A DNA stretch of 64,000 nt from assembly GCA_038210655.1 (NCBI GenBank), contig JBBQWM010000004.1:147554-211553 (forward strand), in the 5' to 3' direction. Below, one piece after another: positions 33,461-42,420 of the stretch. Within the stretch, counting starts at the first letter, position 1. The number at the start of each line of letters is the position of its first letter. The DNA is from 54-19 sp038210655 (GTDB lineage Bacteria; Chloroflexota; Chloroflexia; Chloroheliales; Chloroheliaceae). Below the pieces are notes generated by a model, which worked only from the letters and a program-made list of their open reading frames with translations, searched no databases and was not told the DNA's origin. A program made the translations under genes and the position numbers.

Positions 33461-34915
33461 CTATTCTGCATTCCCCAAGACTTGTTCGCCGATTTTCCAG
33501 ACATCACCCGCACCGAGGGTTAGTAACACATCGCCCTCTTTTAGAATACCGGTCAGCGTTTGGGCGGCATCGGCGTGAGTGAGCGGCGCTGAGAGCTTAC
33601 CAGAATGATTCATTTTCTCAAGTATGTCGGCACTGCTCACTCCTAGCGTATCGGTCTCGCGGGCCGCGAAGATTTCCATCAGGGCGACCACATCCGCATC
33701 CTCGAAAGCGGCGGCAAAATCAGCCAGCAAAGCCTTCGTTCGGCTGTAGGTGTGAGGCTGAAAGAGCGCCACCAACCGCCGATGAGGATAACGAGCGCGG
33801 GCCGCCGCCAACGTCGCCTTGATCTCGGTCGGATGATGGGCGTAATCGTCCACCACCGTGATACCCCTGACCTCGCCCTTGACCTCGAAACGCCGCCCGG
33901 TTCCCCGGTACTGACCAGCCAGTTCGCACAGTGTGGCGATTTCGACTTCGGGCAAAAGCTCGATGAGCATCGCCAGGGCCGCGACCGAGTTTAAGACGTT
34001 ATGCACTCCCGCCAGTCTCAGCTTCACTATCCCCTCGACCCGACCCAGGTGGGTCAATTTGTAGCTATAGCCGCCCAACTCGTTCGGCTCCAACTCTATC
34101 GCACTCCAGCGGTCGAAAGGCGAAAAGCCATAACGCTGCACCCGTGTGACGGTGCTGATATTTTCCGCCATATCAGCCGCTAGTCCGCTTTCGTAGCAGA
34201 CGTAGAGCGAACCGTTTGGCTTGAGATTGCGGGCGAAATTGGTAAAAGCCGCTTCCAACGCCGGGTAAGTCTCGTAATAATCCAGATGGTCATGGTCGAT
34301 GTTGGTTATAATCGCCGCTTCGGGTTGGTACTGCAAGAACCGCCGGGCGTACTCATCGGCCTCCACCACCGCAAACTGACCTTTACCGGCCTTGCCCGCC
34401 CTTCCCAGGTCAAACGGCACTCCCCCGATATAGTAGGTCGGGTCAAGATCAAGCCGTTCGAGCAAGAAGGCGACCAACCCGGTCGTGGTCGTCTTGCCGT
34501 GCGTCCCGGCAATTGCCAGCAAGCGCTTTTGGTTCATCAGTTGCCCGACCACCTCGGCGTTTTGCATTACCGGCAATCCCCGCCGTCGCGCTTCCTGCAA
34601 TTCCGGGTTATGTTCTCCGGCGGCGGCAGTCGTTATCACTATGGTTGTGTTTTTAAGGTTCTCGGCCCGTTGCCCCTCGAAAATGGTTACGCCGCGCCGG
34701 GCCAGCCCTTCGGTCGTCGCCGATAGCTTCAAATCGGAACCACTCAGGCTATAACCCATATCCAGCAGCATCTCGGCCAGCGCGTTCTGCCCGGCTCCAC
34801 CGATCCCCAGCAAATGAATCTGGCTTAAATCCTGCTCTCCAAAAATTATCGTTTCGACCAATCTATTTTCGATTTTCCGGCCTCTTCCACAAGAGTCTGG
34901 CCCTGTTCGTACCAA
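33461..34915 (-). CDS. murC: UDP-N-acetylmuramate--L-alanine ligase
   Basis: MurC adds L-Ala to UDP-MurNAc. 484 aa with the three Mur-ligase domains: N-terminal IHLLGIGGAGQNALAEMLLDMGYSLSGSD, ATP site AGTHGKTTTTGLVAFLL, central VVEADEYARRFLQYQPEAAIITNIDHDHLDYY, and C-terminal VVDDYAHHPTEIKATLAAARARYP with FQPHTYSRT. The start is unclear: the frame opens with a TTG at 34915, but the first ~18 residues (VRTGPDSCGRGRK and on) are not family-like, and a later TTG before GTCGAAACG is possible. It follows the unknown membrane protein by nine bases or more. Confidence 0.96.
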   Translation of the reverse strand: MVRTGPDSCGRGRKIENRLVETIIFGEQDLSQIHLLGIGGAGQNALAEMLLDMGYSLSGSDLKLSATTEGLARRGVTIFEGQRAENLKNTTIVITTAAAGEHNPELQEARRRGLPVMQNAEVVGQLMNQKRLLAIAGTHGKTTTTGLVAFLLERLDLDPTYYIGGVPFDLGRAGKAGKGQFAVVEADEYARRFLQYQPEAAIITNIDHDHLDYYETYPALEAAFTNFARNLKPNGSLYVCYESGLAADMAENISTVTRVQRYGFSPFDRWSAIELEPNELGGYSYKLTHLGRVEGIVKLRLAGVHNVLNSVAALAMLIELLPEVEIATLCELAGQYRGTGRRFEVKGEVRGITVVDDYAHHPTEIKATLAAARARYPHRRLVALFQPHTYSRTKALLADFAAAFEDADVVALMEIFAARETDTLGVSSADILEKMNHSGKLSAPLTHADAAQTLTGILKEGDVLLTLGAGDVWKIGEQVLGNAE

Positions 34916-34924
34916 TTTTGACCA

Positions 34925-35740
34925 CTAGGCAATCGGCTTTATCAAACCTACTACAGCGGCAAGCGTAAAGGCTATAAGCAAGGCGACGGCCAAAATCTTA
35001 AAAGTGTCACGCTTGGCTCCAGCCTGCCCCGGTTTGGTCTTGGTAAACGGCTTGACAAAAAACAGAAAGTAAATCAGGACTATCCCTACTACTAGCAGAG
35101 GCAACCAGGTATCCCAGCCCGGCAAGGGCGACCTATTCCCGGTCTGGCTTTGCACCCGAAGGGTCGGCAACCGAATATCGGGCAGATTGACGGTCGCGCC
35201 ATTGAGCAAATTAGTGCTGTACACACTGCCCAGGTAAGGCTGCAAGAGTATGTAAGCAAAAGTCATAAACAGAGTAGCCGCCAGACCGCCCAAAATAGCC
35301 CCGAAAATATCTTTTCCTTTTGGCCCCGCCATGCCCTCGGTAAAGACGTAAGCGGCGATGCCTCCTACAAAAAAGATCAAGATGTCAAACAAAATCTGAC
35401 CGGTCGAATCCAGTTTCCAGCTACTTTGGTCAATGTTAATCTTGGTAACACCCCGGTTATTTAGCTGAGTTACTACCACACTAAAAAGAGCGTTATAACC
35501 ACCTATCACAAAAGCGCGTATGTAGCTTCGCAGGTAGTACAACAAGATCAACGCTATGGCGTAATACATCTCCTTTTTGCGTCCGCGCTCGTAATAGCTA
35601 TGGCGTACCGCAATCAAAACAACTATAAAGGTTGCTACACCGAAAACACTAACGCTGACTACACTGGCGATTGACAAAAAACTTGCCAGAATCACCCAGC
35701 TAACCAGTAATATTCCTATCAGGGCGAGATAGAACAGCAT
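34925..35740 (-). CDS. Unknown polytopic membrane protein in the murG position
   Basis: A 271-aa protein with about six or seven membrane segments (LFYLALIGILLVSWVILA, VFGVATFIVVLIAV, an ILFDILIFFVGGIAAYVF segment, a FGAILGGLAATLFMTFAYILL segment, LLVVGIVLIYFLFFV and ILAVALLIAFTLAAVVGLI). Between segments 5 and 6 lies a soluble loop (VNLPDIRLPTLRVQSQTGNRSPLPGW). I recognise no family. The ATG at 35740 has GAGG six bases upstream; a TTG 12 codons earlier is less likely. It stands between ftsW and murC, where most dcw clusters have murG, but it bears no glycosyltransferase features. Co-transcription implies a cell-envelope role; nothing more can be claimed. Confidence 0.75.
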   Translation of the reverse strand: MLFYLALIGILLVSWVILASFLSIASVVSVSVFGVATFIVVLIAVRHSYYERGRKKEMYYAIALILLYYLRSYIRAFVIGGYNALFSVVVTQLNNRGVTKINIDQSSWKLDSTGQILFDILIFFVGGIAAYVFTEGMAGPKGKDIFGAILGGLAATLFMTFAYILLQPYLGSVYSTNLLNGATVNLPDIRLPTLRVQSQTGNRSPLPGWDTWLPLLVVGIVLIYFLFFVKPFTKTKPGQAGAKRDTFKILAVALLIAFTLAAVVGLIKPIA

Positions 35741-35889
35741 ACCAAGCCTCGCAATCGCTTCCGGGCAAATCGTCAACTATCGAACGATAGATTGCCCTTC
35801 TCTCATTGTACCTTCCGCGTTAAATAGGACCCTTCTTTAACTCATTTGAAGCCTGTTGCCAAGCATTTCGCTTGTCGGTTAACTAAATC

Positions 35890-37590
35890 TTATTCTTTAC
35901 GCTTGTGACGCGCCTCGTAGGCTTTGGCCCAATCGCGGCGCGGCTTACGTAAGTTGGGTTTATGATCCTCGGTTCCGTCGAGTTCCATTTCACCCGCTCT
36001 GCCCGCCTGGAAGCTTAGAAAAGAGTGTGACGCGACTGGCGGCAGTTCCTTGACATTTTCATTATGCTCTGGCTGGTAAAGCGGTTCTGTCGCCCGCATT
36101 CGAGCATGGGCCGCATCGGTAGCCGTCTTGCGCCGGGCCTGAGCCTGTTGAGCGCGTTCCTGCCAGTAGTCGCTGGCCTGCTGCTTTTCGCGTTGGTCGT
36201 ACCAGTGCTTAGTGGCGTTAGCCAACTCCTGACGCTCACGTTCGGCTCGTTCGGCTTCGACCAGTTTGCGCTGGGCTTCGCGGCGTTCGCGGTCGGCCTG
36301 ACGCTGTTCGCGGAGCAGTTCGCGTTTGCGCCGTTCTTCGGCCCGCAATTCCTCCGCCAGCAACAGGCGCGGGTCGGCGACTTGCTGCCGTGAGACGTTT
36401 AATAAAAGGCCAAGCGCCACCATCGTGACTGCCAGCGAAGTACCGCCATAGCTTATTAACGGCAGCGGAATGCCGGTAAACGGAACCAGATTACAAATCA
36501 CGGCGATATTGATAAGGGCCTGACTTACGATGTAAATCGTGACCCCTGCCGCGATCAAGCGCCCAAAACCGTCCGGCGCATGCGCCGCCACCTGCATACC
36601 ACGCCAGGCCAGCGCCACAAAAAGCAGCACGACCAATCCGGCCCCGACAATCCCCAATTCCTCGCCAATAACCGCAAAAATACTGTCGGTAAAGACATTG
36701 GGCAACCATAAGAATTTCTGACGGCTGGCCCCTAACCCGGTTCCAAACAAGCCACCCGAACCAAGCGCGATGATATTGCCCGAAGTGTGCCAGGTCAGGC
36801 CAGTTGGGTCGGAAAACGGGTCGTTATAAGCCTTGAACCGATCAAGCCGATAAGAAGCGGTGATCGAAAAGACGTAAAAGGCTGCTCCAGCGGTTCCCAG
36901 TCCGGCGACCATATGCAAGACGTTCGACCCGGCGATAAAAAACATTCCCAGGCCAATGCACCCGATCACCAGCGAAGTCCCTAAATCGGGCTGGCCCATC
37001 ACAAGGGCGATCAAAAACCCGATGGTCAGCGCAAACGGAACCAGCCCATAATAGAAGTTGCGTATTTTGTCGCCCTTGCTCGAAAGCCAGTGGGCGGCGT
37101 ACAGCACCAACATTACCTTTGCCAGTTCGCTCGGCTGGAATTGCCAATCACTATCGGCCCCCAGCGGCGTAATCCAGCGTTTCGCGCCAAAGCGGGAGGG
37201 CGCAAGCTCTTTCGGGAGCATCAGGATCGCCAGCAAGAGACCCAGCACTAGCAACATTCCGGCGACACTAAACTGGCGCAAGCGATGATAATCAATCAGG
37301 GTTGCCAGCGTTGCCCCCACCAGTCCGATCCCCAGCCAGAGCAGATGCCGCCACAGATAATAGGCCGGGTTGCCACTGGCAAACTCCGCCGTGACGAAAC
37401 TAGCACTATAGACCATCACGGTTCCCAGTACCAGCAGCATTGCGGCAATTGCCATCAGCCAGTAATCAGGATGGCTCTGGACGCGCCCCTCGGTCTGGTT
37501 CAAGAATTTAGAATTATTCCCCTGGCGGGAACGGGTGATTCTCGACCCATCGATTCCAAACTTTTCAACTCTAACTTTATCCTGTAGCAT
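35890..37590 (-). CDS. ftsW: FtsW/RodA-type SEDS glycosyltransferase with long charged C-terminal tail
   Basis: FtsW polymerises lipid II at the septum together with its partner PBP. The first ~400 residues have ten membrane spans and SEDS motifs (WRHLLWLGIGLVGATLATLIDYHRL, FQPSELAKVMLVLYAA, MGQPDLGTSLVIGCIG, SFSDPTGL-type loop, GLFGTGLGASRQKFLWLPNVFTDSIFAVIGEELG, PFTGIPLPLISYGGTSL). The last ~165 residues are an unusual extension, an Arg/Glu-rich coiled coil (LAEELRAEERRKRELL and on) with a basic end. Usual FtsW is about 370-400 aa; this one is 566. The start ATG at 37590 is not strongly supported but no better one exists. murD lies upstream, 68 bases away. Confidence 0.95.
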   Translation of the reverse strand: MLQDKVRVEKFGIDGSRITRSRQGNNSKFLNQTEGRVQSHPDYWLMAIAAMLLVLGTVMVYSASFVTAEFASGNPAYYLWRHLLWLGIGLVGATLATLIDYHRLRQFSVAGMLLVLGLLLAILMLPKELAPSRFGAKRWITPLGADSDWQFQPSELAKVMLVLYAAHWLSSKGDKIRNFYYGLVPFALTIGFLIALVMGQPDLGTSLVIGCIGLGMFFIAGSNVLHMVAGLGTAGAAFYVFSITASYRLDRFKAYNDPFSDPTGLTWHTSGNIIALGSGGLFGTGLGASRQKFLWLPNVFTDSIFAVIGEELGIVGAGLVVLLFVALAWRGMQVAAHAPDGFGRLIAAGVTIYIVSQALINIAVICNLVPFTGIPLPLISYGGTSLAVTMVALGLLLNVSRQQVADPRLLLAEELRAEERRKRELLREQRQADRERREAQRKLVEAERAERERQELANATKHWYDQREKQQASDYWQERAQQAQARRKTATDAAHARMRATEPLYQPEHNENVKELPPVASHSFLSFQAGRAGEMELDGTEDHKPNLRKPRRDWAKAYEARHKRKE

Positions 37591-37658
37591 AACAAACCCC
37601 GAACCGCGCTAATTTTGGCTTTCCGTTAGACCCAATACTACCGGGCCTAATCCAAAAT

Positions 37659-39074
37659 CTAAAATTCCCTGACAAGCTGGCGAAACTGCTCGCCTCGGTC
37701 GAATTCGTGCAAAAACATCCCGAAACTGGCACAACCGGGCGAGAGTAGTACAATGTCGTCCGGCAAAGCGACCGCTTTTGCCGCCTTCACCGCCTCCTCA
37801 AAATTGGTGAAGGGTGAGCCATAGATCGCTGGAAGGCTGGCCTCCTGAAACGCCTCTAACAGCCGAGCGGTAGCCGTCCCATCTAGCAATAGCAACCGTC
37901 GTATTTTGCCCTTTTTTGTCGCTGCGACGATGGCCTTCACCATCGGCTCAAAATCCAGCTTTTTATCCGTGCCACCCGCGATCAAAACGACCTGCCCCTT
38001 GTCCTGCTCGAAAGCTTCCAGGGCGGCGACCGTTCCGGCGGGAGAGGTAGCGGTCGTATCGTTGTAGTAGCGCACACCGTCCAGTTCGCGCACCAGTTCG
38101 AGCCGGTCGGGTACGCCCTTGAAATTCTCCAGCCCTTTTACAATCGCTGCTTTCGGACACCCGGCGGCACTGACCAGGGCGATAGCCGCCAGCGCGTTGG
38201 CCTGATTGTGCGTCCCCGGCACTTTCAAGAGGGAGGCCGGACAACTCTCAATCTCATCGTTCTGGTTGAGCCAGCCAAACTGCTGATCTTTCAAATACGC
38301 GCCCGGCAGTTCGATACCTTTGATACTAAACCAGTGCAACTCTCCTCTGGCATCTTCGGTAAAGGTACTAACTAGCGGGTCATTCAGGTTCAGCACGACC
38401 ACGCCGTTCTCGTCCTGCCAACGATATATATTGCGCTTGGCGTTGGCGTAATCTTCCATATCGCGGTAGCGGTTCAGATGGTCGGGCGACAGATTGGTGA
38501 TGGCGGCGTAGCGTGGGCTGATCTGCTGTTCGCCCAACCCTTCTAACTGCCAGCTTGATAGTTCCAACACCACCGGCGTATCCGGCCCGATCTGGGGCAG
38601 TTTTTCAAGAGCCGAAATCCGCAAATTGCCAGCCACGACCGTCTCAGATCGCCAGACTTTCATCATCTCGCCCGCCAAAACCGTCGTACTGGTCTTGCCA
38701 CGTGTCCCGGTGATGCCCAGGATAAAGGGGGAAGGGCAGAGCTTGAAAAAAAGGGTCATCTCCATTTCGATACTAGCCCCCGCTTCACGGGCAATCCGCA
38801 AGTAGAGCGACTCGCGCGGGACTGCCGGATTACGGACGACTATATCGGCTTGCCGGAAGTCTGCTTCACGGTGTTGGCCCAACACATATTCGACCGGCAA
38901 ACCCTTGAGCTTTTCAAGCGTAGGAGCCAATATCTCCGGCGACCGCAAGTCAGTAACTGTTACCTGTGCGCCCTGCTCGACCAAAAAGCGTGTCACGCCC
39001 AGTCCGCCATCGTGCAGACCGAGGCCCATCACCAGCGCCCGTTTGTTCTTTAAGATCAGTGGCGGCCTGTCCAA
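37659..39074 (-). CDS. murD: UDP-N-acetylmuramoylalanine--D-glutamate ligase
   Basis: MurD adds D-Glu to UDP-MurNAc-L-Ala. 471 aa: N-terminal RALVMGLGLHDGGLGVTRFLVEQGAQVTVTDLRS, ATP site GITGTRGKTSTTVLAGEM, VLELSSWQLEG, then C-terminal YNDTTATSPAGTVAALEAFEQ, IAGGTDKKLDFEPM and LLSPGCASFGMF. The frame stays open to 39134, but that would run into the 75-aa gene; I use the TTG at 39074, one base after that gene's stop, giving a coupled start. The N-terminal GLGLHDGGLG form is longer than E. coli MurD and typical of some Gram-positive-like lineages. Confidence 0.95.
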   Translation of the reverse strand: MDRPPLILKNKRALVMGLGLHDGGLGVTRFLVEQGAQVTVTDLRSPEILAPTLEKLKGLPVEYVLGQHREADFRQADIVVRNPAVPRESLYLRIAREAGASIEMEMTLFFKLCPSPFILGITGTRGKTSTTVLAGEMMKVWRSETVVAGNLRISALEKLPQIGPDTPVVLELSSWQLEGLGEQQISPRYAAITNLSPDHLNRYRDMEDYANAKRNIYRWQDENGVVVLNLNDPLVSTFTEDARGELHWFSIKGIELPGAYLKDQQFGWLNQNDEIESCPASLLKVPGTHNQANALAAIALVSAAGCPKAAIVKGLENFKGVPDRLELVRELDGVRYYNDTTATSPAGTVAALEAFEQDKGQVVLIAGGTDKKLDFEPMVKAIVAATKKGKIRRLLLLDGTATARLLEAFQEASLPAIYGSPFTNFEEAVKAAKAVALPDDIVLLSPGCASFGMFLHEFDRGEQFRQLVREF

Positions 39075-39075
39075 G

Positions 39076-39303
39076 TTACTTACTCGATTTCTTTTTCTTG
39101 GGAGCAGGCGCGGCAACTTCGGGCGGGGTGGCATCCTTCGCCAACTTGCGAACCTTGTTGAGTATCCCGCGCTTGACCGCCGGGGCTTCGCCTTCGGGTG
39201 CGTGTAATTGTTCGAGCGCTTCGTTCAGCCCGATCTTCTTCATATCGCTACCTTCAGCCAGTTCCCGCCAGGGGTCATTCGACAATGCTTCGTCTTTTTT
39301 CAT
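39076..39303 (-). CDS. Small charged protein between mraY and murD
   Basis: A 75-aa soluble protein with a short helical part (DPWRELAEGSDMKKIGLNEALEQL), a basic part (VKRGILNKVRKLAKD) and a Pro/Ala/Lys tail (APAPKKKKSSK). No family is recognised. The ATG at 39303 has GAAAG a few bases upstream, and its stop lies one base from the murD start, so it is translated with murD and very likely belongs to the cell-wall operon. Its basic tail could contact membrane lipid or nucleic acid; this is speculation. Confidence 0.65.
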   Translation of the reverse strand: MKKDEALSNDPWRELAEGSDMKKIGLNEALEQLHAPEGEAPAVKRGILNKVRKLAKDATPPEVAAPAPKKKKSSK

Positions 39304-39344
39304 TTGTATCTTTCAGATATTGCTCTCAGAACTAAAAAGTAGAA

Positions 39345-40547
39345 CTAAAAAGAAGGTTGACCCGGTTGCCCAATCAAAGCTAGAGCTACACCGAGTAAAG
39401 CCAGTACCATACTAAAGAGCCAAAACCGCATCGAGGTCTGCGTTTCAGACCAACCGCTCAACTCGAAATGGTTGTGGAGCGGCGACATCTTGAGTAGCCG
39501 TCGGCCCTGCCCGTAGCGGCGCTTGGTATACTTGAAATAGCCAACCTGCAAAATTACCGATAGCGCCTCGGCTACGAACACCCCCCCGATAAGTGGGAGC
39601 AAGAGCCATTGGTTAGTCTGAAAGGCCAGCACCGCCAGTAACGCCCCTAACGTTAGCGAACCGGTGTCGCCCATAAAGACCTGAGCCGGAAAAGCGTTGT
39701 ACCATAGAAACCCAAAACAGGCTCCGGCAGCCGCAAAAGCCAGCCAAACTACCTGTGGCTGCGACTGGATATAACCGATAATGCCATAAGCGCCAAAGGC
39801 AACGGCGGCGGTACTAGCCGCCAACGAGTCCATGCCATCCGTAAAATTGACGGCGTTAGCAGCGCCAGCGATAACCAGGGCCGCGATTGGAACGTAGAAC
39901 CAGAAAGGTAGCACTATTGGCTCGGTAACAAAAGGTACATAGACCTTTCTTAGGTCGAGCGGGAAGTACAAAAGGAAACCGGCTACCAGCGAAATAGCCA
40001 TCAACCAGGCCATCTTGAACCGGGCCTTCATACCGTGCCGGGTCAGTTTCTCGCGCTTTTGGCGTTCCTTTTTGGTTTCACCGGGCGGCGGTTCGGTCGG
40101 CGCGGTCTCCTTTTGGCTAACCAGGCTTAACAAATCGTCCAACGCCCCTAAAATGCTGCAACTAACCACAATCGCAATCGGCAGGAGTAGCGATAGACCG
40201 CGCCCAACCGCCAACAGCGGCAACAGGATAAAACTGACTGATACGATCACAATCGAGATTGTAATCATCAATCCGCCCATGGTCGGCGTGCCGGTCTTTT
40301 TAAGATGGGTCTGTGGGCCATCCTCGCGCACCCGCTTGCCGAGCTTTTTCAGCCGCAGCCAGGCCAGTAACGGTCGGCCCACCGCCCATGTCACCAGAAA
40401 AGACAGTCCCGACAAAAGTAAGCCGACCACGATAGTAGTTGAGGTTACATTGGCTTGTGGCACGGGAGCAGTTTGGGCCACAATTTGCCGATAGACCATT
40501 TCAATCAATTCTTGCCTGAATAGTGTTTGCTGATAATAGAACCACAT
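39345..40547 (-). CDS. mraY: Phospho-N-acetylmuramoyl-pentapeptide transferase
   Basis: MraY moves phospho-MurNAc-pentapeptide onto undecaprenyl phosphate to make lipid I in the membrane. 400 aa with about ten spans and the conserved acidic motifs: HLKKTGTPTMGGLMI, LGALDDLLSL, NFTDGMDSLAASTAAVAFG, FPAQVFMGDTGSLTLGALLAV and SPLHNHFELSGWSE. The loop after the DD motif is enlarged (SQKETAPTEPPPGETKKERQKREKL). The ATG at 40547 is one base from the murF stop, so the two are coupled; an internal ATG 16 codons later is less likely. Confidence 0.97.
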   Translation of the reverse strand: MWFYYQQTLFRQELIEMVYRQIVAQTAPVPQANVTSTTIVVGLLLSGLSFLVTWAVGRPLLAWLRLKKLGKRVREDGPQTHLKKTGTPTMGGLMITISIVIVSVSFILLPLLAVGRGLSLLLPIAIVVSCSILGALDDLLSLVSQKETAPTEPPPGETKKERQKREKLTRHGMKARFKMAWLMAISLVAGFLLYFPLDLRKVYVPFVTEPIVLPFWFYVPIAALVIAGAANAVNFTDGMDSLAASTAAVAFGAYGIIGYIQSQPQVVWLAFAAAGACFGFLWYNAFPAQVFMGDTGSLTLGALLAVLAFQTNQWLLLPLIGGVFVAEALSVILQVGYFKYTKRRYGQGRRLLKMSPLHNHFELSGWSETQTSMRFWLFSMVLALLGVALALIGQPGQPSF

Positions 40548-40548
40548 A

Positions 40549-42072
40549 TTACTTCGCGGCCCTCACCTTCTCCACTATTTCTTCGAGTTGCGACCCACGT
40601 GAGGCTTTCACCAGCACATAATCGCCGCCTCGCAGTTCTTTTTGTAGCCAGTCCACCACCTCGGCTTTGTTAGCCGCGAACAGCACGTGCTCTGCCGCAA
40701 ACCCGTGTAGCAACGCTTCTTGTCCAACTGTCTGCGCCAGAGGACCGATCACCAGTAGCCAATCGACTACCTGGGCTGCCCGTCGTCCGACAATGCGGTG
40801 GGCTTCTTGCTCGAAACTGCCCAATTCCAGCATATCGCCCAAGACTGCCAACCGACGACCCCCCGGTGGCGGTTGAATGTCCGCCAGCAGATCAAGCGCC
40901 GCGACCGACGAAACAGCGCTGGCATTGTAACTATCGTCTATAATGGTTGAACCATTGGGGCCAGGTAGAGCCAGCAACCGCACCTGTGCGCCTCGGTCAA
41001 CCAGTCCAGCCTCGATTTCGTCCCAGCTAAGATCAGAGAGAAGTCCAATCGCGATAGCTGCTAAAGCAGTGTGAACACTATGCCGACCCAGCAGTGGCAA
41101 CCGTAAACGGTGCGACTGGCCCTGATAGTGCGCCGTGAACGCGATGCCGTCCAGCCCGAAACTTTCGATCTCGGAAGCCCATAAGTCGAACTTGTTGCGT
41201 AGCCCGTAGTAAAAAGGCCGGGCCGCCGTCAGGGTGTACATTGCCTTAACCCGCACATCGTCGCCGTTCAAAATCGCCACCCCACCTTCGGCGGCACTCG
41301 GTAGCGAACGCACCAGTTCCGACTTGTTGCGGGCAATGTTTTCGAGGGTTTTCATCCGCCCCAAATGGCTATGACTGACGTTTAGCACCAGACCGATTCG
41401 GGGTCGGGCGACCCGGCAGAGCCGTTCCAGTTCGCCAAAGACGTAGCCTGCCCCCATTTCCAACACAGCAACCTGATCGCTCGGTTGGAGCTTGAGCAGC
41501 ACCGGCAGCAAACTCTGTTCGGTATTAACGCTTTTAGGCGACTTGAAAACCTGATAGCGTTGACCGAGTACCGCCGCGACCAATTCTTTGGTGCTGGTCT
41601 TGCCGACGCTCCCGGTAATCCCGATCACATCTAAAGCGGTAAACTGATCGCGCCACCAGCCTGCCAGCTTTTGAAAGGCTTGCAGAGTATCCTCGACCAC
41701 AATCCAGGCGACTTCTGGCGCAAGTTGGGCTTGCTGGGCGACCCATTCGCGCCGCACCAGACAAGCAGTGGCTCTTCGGGCGACTACTTCGGATAAATAA
41801 AGATGACCGTCGGAAGTTTCGCCCGGCAAGGCTACAAACAAACTACCGGGTGAAACTTCACGACTATCGTAAGTTACTTTTTCGATTGTTAAAGTACCAG
41901 TTTCAGGTGCAATTACTGCACCAGCAGATCGAACTAAGGTTGAACTGGCCGGGAATTTTTGCGAGCCGGAGGAGGTATCCAAAATTGCTGAGGGCGCAAC
42001 AGACCTATCGGATGTCCATAGCAGACCCTCGGTAGCCGCGATTATCGCCGCTAGGGTTAGCTTATTGTTCAA
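40549..42072 (-). CDS. murF: UDP-N-acetylmuramoyl-tripeptide--D-alanyl-D-alanine ligase
   Basis: MurF adds D-Ala-D-Ala to complete the pentapeptide. 507 aa: N-terminal domain with VTYDSREVSPGSLFVALPGETSDGHLYL, ATP site VIGITGSVGKTSTKELVAAVL, LEMGAGYVFGELERLCRVARPRIGLVLNVSHSHLGRM, and C-terminal IIDDSYNASAVSSVAALDLL with LAVLGDMLELGSFEQEAH. An insertion of about 50 residues near 20-60 is unusual. Start is TTG at 42072, with GAGG six bases upstream. Upstream lies a 484-base gap with its own promoter, where other bacteria have murE; the tripeptide substrate must come from a MurE encoded elsewhere. Confidence 0.96.
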   Translation of the reverse strand: MNNKLTLAAIIAATEGLLWTSDRSVAPSAILDTSSGSQKFPASSTLVRSAGAVIAPETGTLTIEKVTYDSREVSPGSLFVALPGETSDGHLYLSEVVARRATACLVRREWVAQQAQLAPEVAWIVVEDTLQAFQKLAGWWRDQFTALDVIGITGSVGKTSTKELVAAVLGQRYQVFKSPKSVNTEQSLLPVLLKLQPSDQVAVLEMGAGYVFGELERLCRVARPRIGLVLNVSHSHLGRMKTLENIARNKSELVRSLPSAAEGGVAILNGDDVRVKAMYTLTAARPFYYGLRNKFDLWASEIESFGLDGIAFTAHYQGQSHRLRLPLLGRHSVHTALAAIAIGLLSDLSWDEIEAGLVDRGAQVRLLALPGPNGSTIIDDSYNASAVSSVAALDLLADIQPPPGGRRLAVLGDMLELGSFEQEAHRIVGRRAAQVVDWLLVIGPLAQTVGQEALLHGFAAEHVLFAANKAEVVDWLQKELRGGDYVLVKASRGSQLEEIVEKVRAAK

Positions 42073-42220
42073 TCAAAACCTCTTTGTAAACGCTAGACCA
42101 TTTCTAGTATAACATTGAGCATAGAGCCGGTTTCGAGTGAGAACACACTTCGGCACGACCGACTCAGGCTGAGACAAGTAGGCCGATTGTAACAGATAAG
42201 CCGTTATCCTGCAATGTTGG

Positions 42221-42247
42221 GATAAATCGCACGTCGTGGGATTTATC
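42221..42247. promoter_or_regulatory. 27-base palindrome downstream of the internal dcw promoter
   Basis: GATAAATC, GCACG, T, CGTGG, GATTTATC: an inverted repeat with one mismatch and a single-base centre. It lies at about +10 to +36 from the predicted murF promoter start, an operator-like place. Confidence 0.5.
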
Positions 42248-42263
42248 GCCTCCTCTGGGTTTC

Positions 42264-42291
42264 ATTATAATCGCTTTTTTGCTCCCGTCAA
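42264..42291 (-). promoter_or_regulatory. Predicted internal dcw promoter in front of murF
   Basis: Minus-strand TTGACG (42286-42291), a 16-base spacer and TATAAT (42264-42269). Predicted start about 42257, giving a leader of about 185 bases before murF. Confidence 0.7.
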
Positions 42292-42320
42292 GCCTGAATC
42301 TCACGTTATGTAAAGAATCC

Positions 42321-42355
42321 AGTATGATTCAGACCAATCCGATCTGAATCATACT
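42321..42355. repeat. Perfect 13-bp inverted repeat in the ftsI-murF gap
   Basis: AGTATGATTCAGA (42321-42333) and TCTGAATCATACT (42343-42355) with a 9-base loop. No T-run, so a protein site or RNA structure is as likely as a terminator. Confidence 0.7.
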
Positions 42356-42363
42356 TAGAAAAA

Positions 42364-42372
42364 TGTGGATAA
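42364..42372. promoter_or_regulatory. Perfect DnaA box
   Basis: TGTGGATAA, the exact complement of TTATCCACA, lies in the ftsI-murF gap between two inverted repeats. A single box is common by chance in a genome but here it stands in a regulatory gap. Confidence 0.4.
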
Positions 42373-42377
42373 TTGCG

Positions 42378-42420
42378 CCCCGCTTCTTTTCTAAATTAAA
42401 GAAGAAGAAAATAAGCGGGG
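42378..42420. repeat. 15-bp hairpin CCCCGCTT type after ftsI
   Basis: Arms 42378-42392 and 42406-42420 match with one mismatch around a 13-base AT-rich loop. It may attenuate or end the mraZ-ftsI transcript. Between it and ftsI is a TCATCCCTCATCCCT repeat also seen near 58545. Confidence 0.65.
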
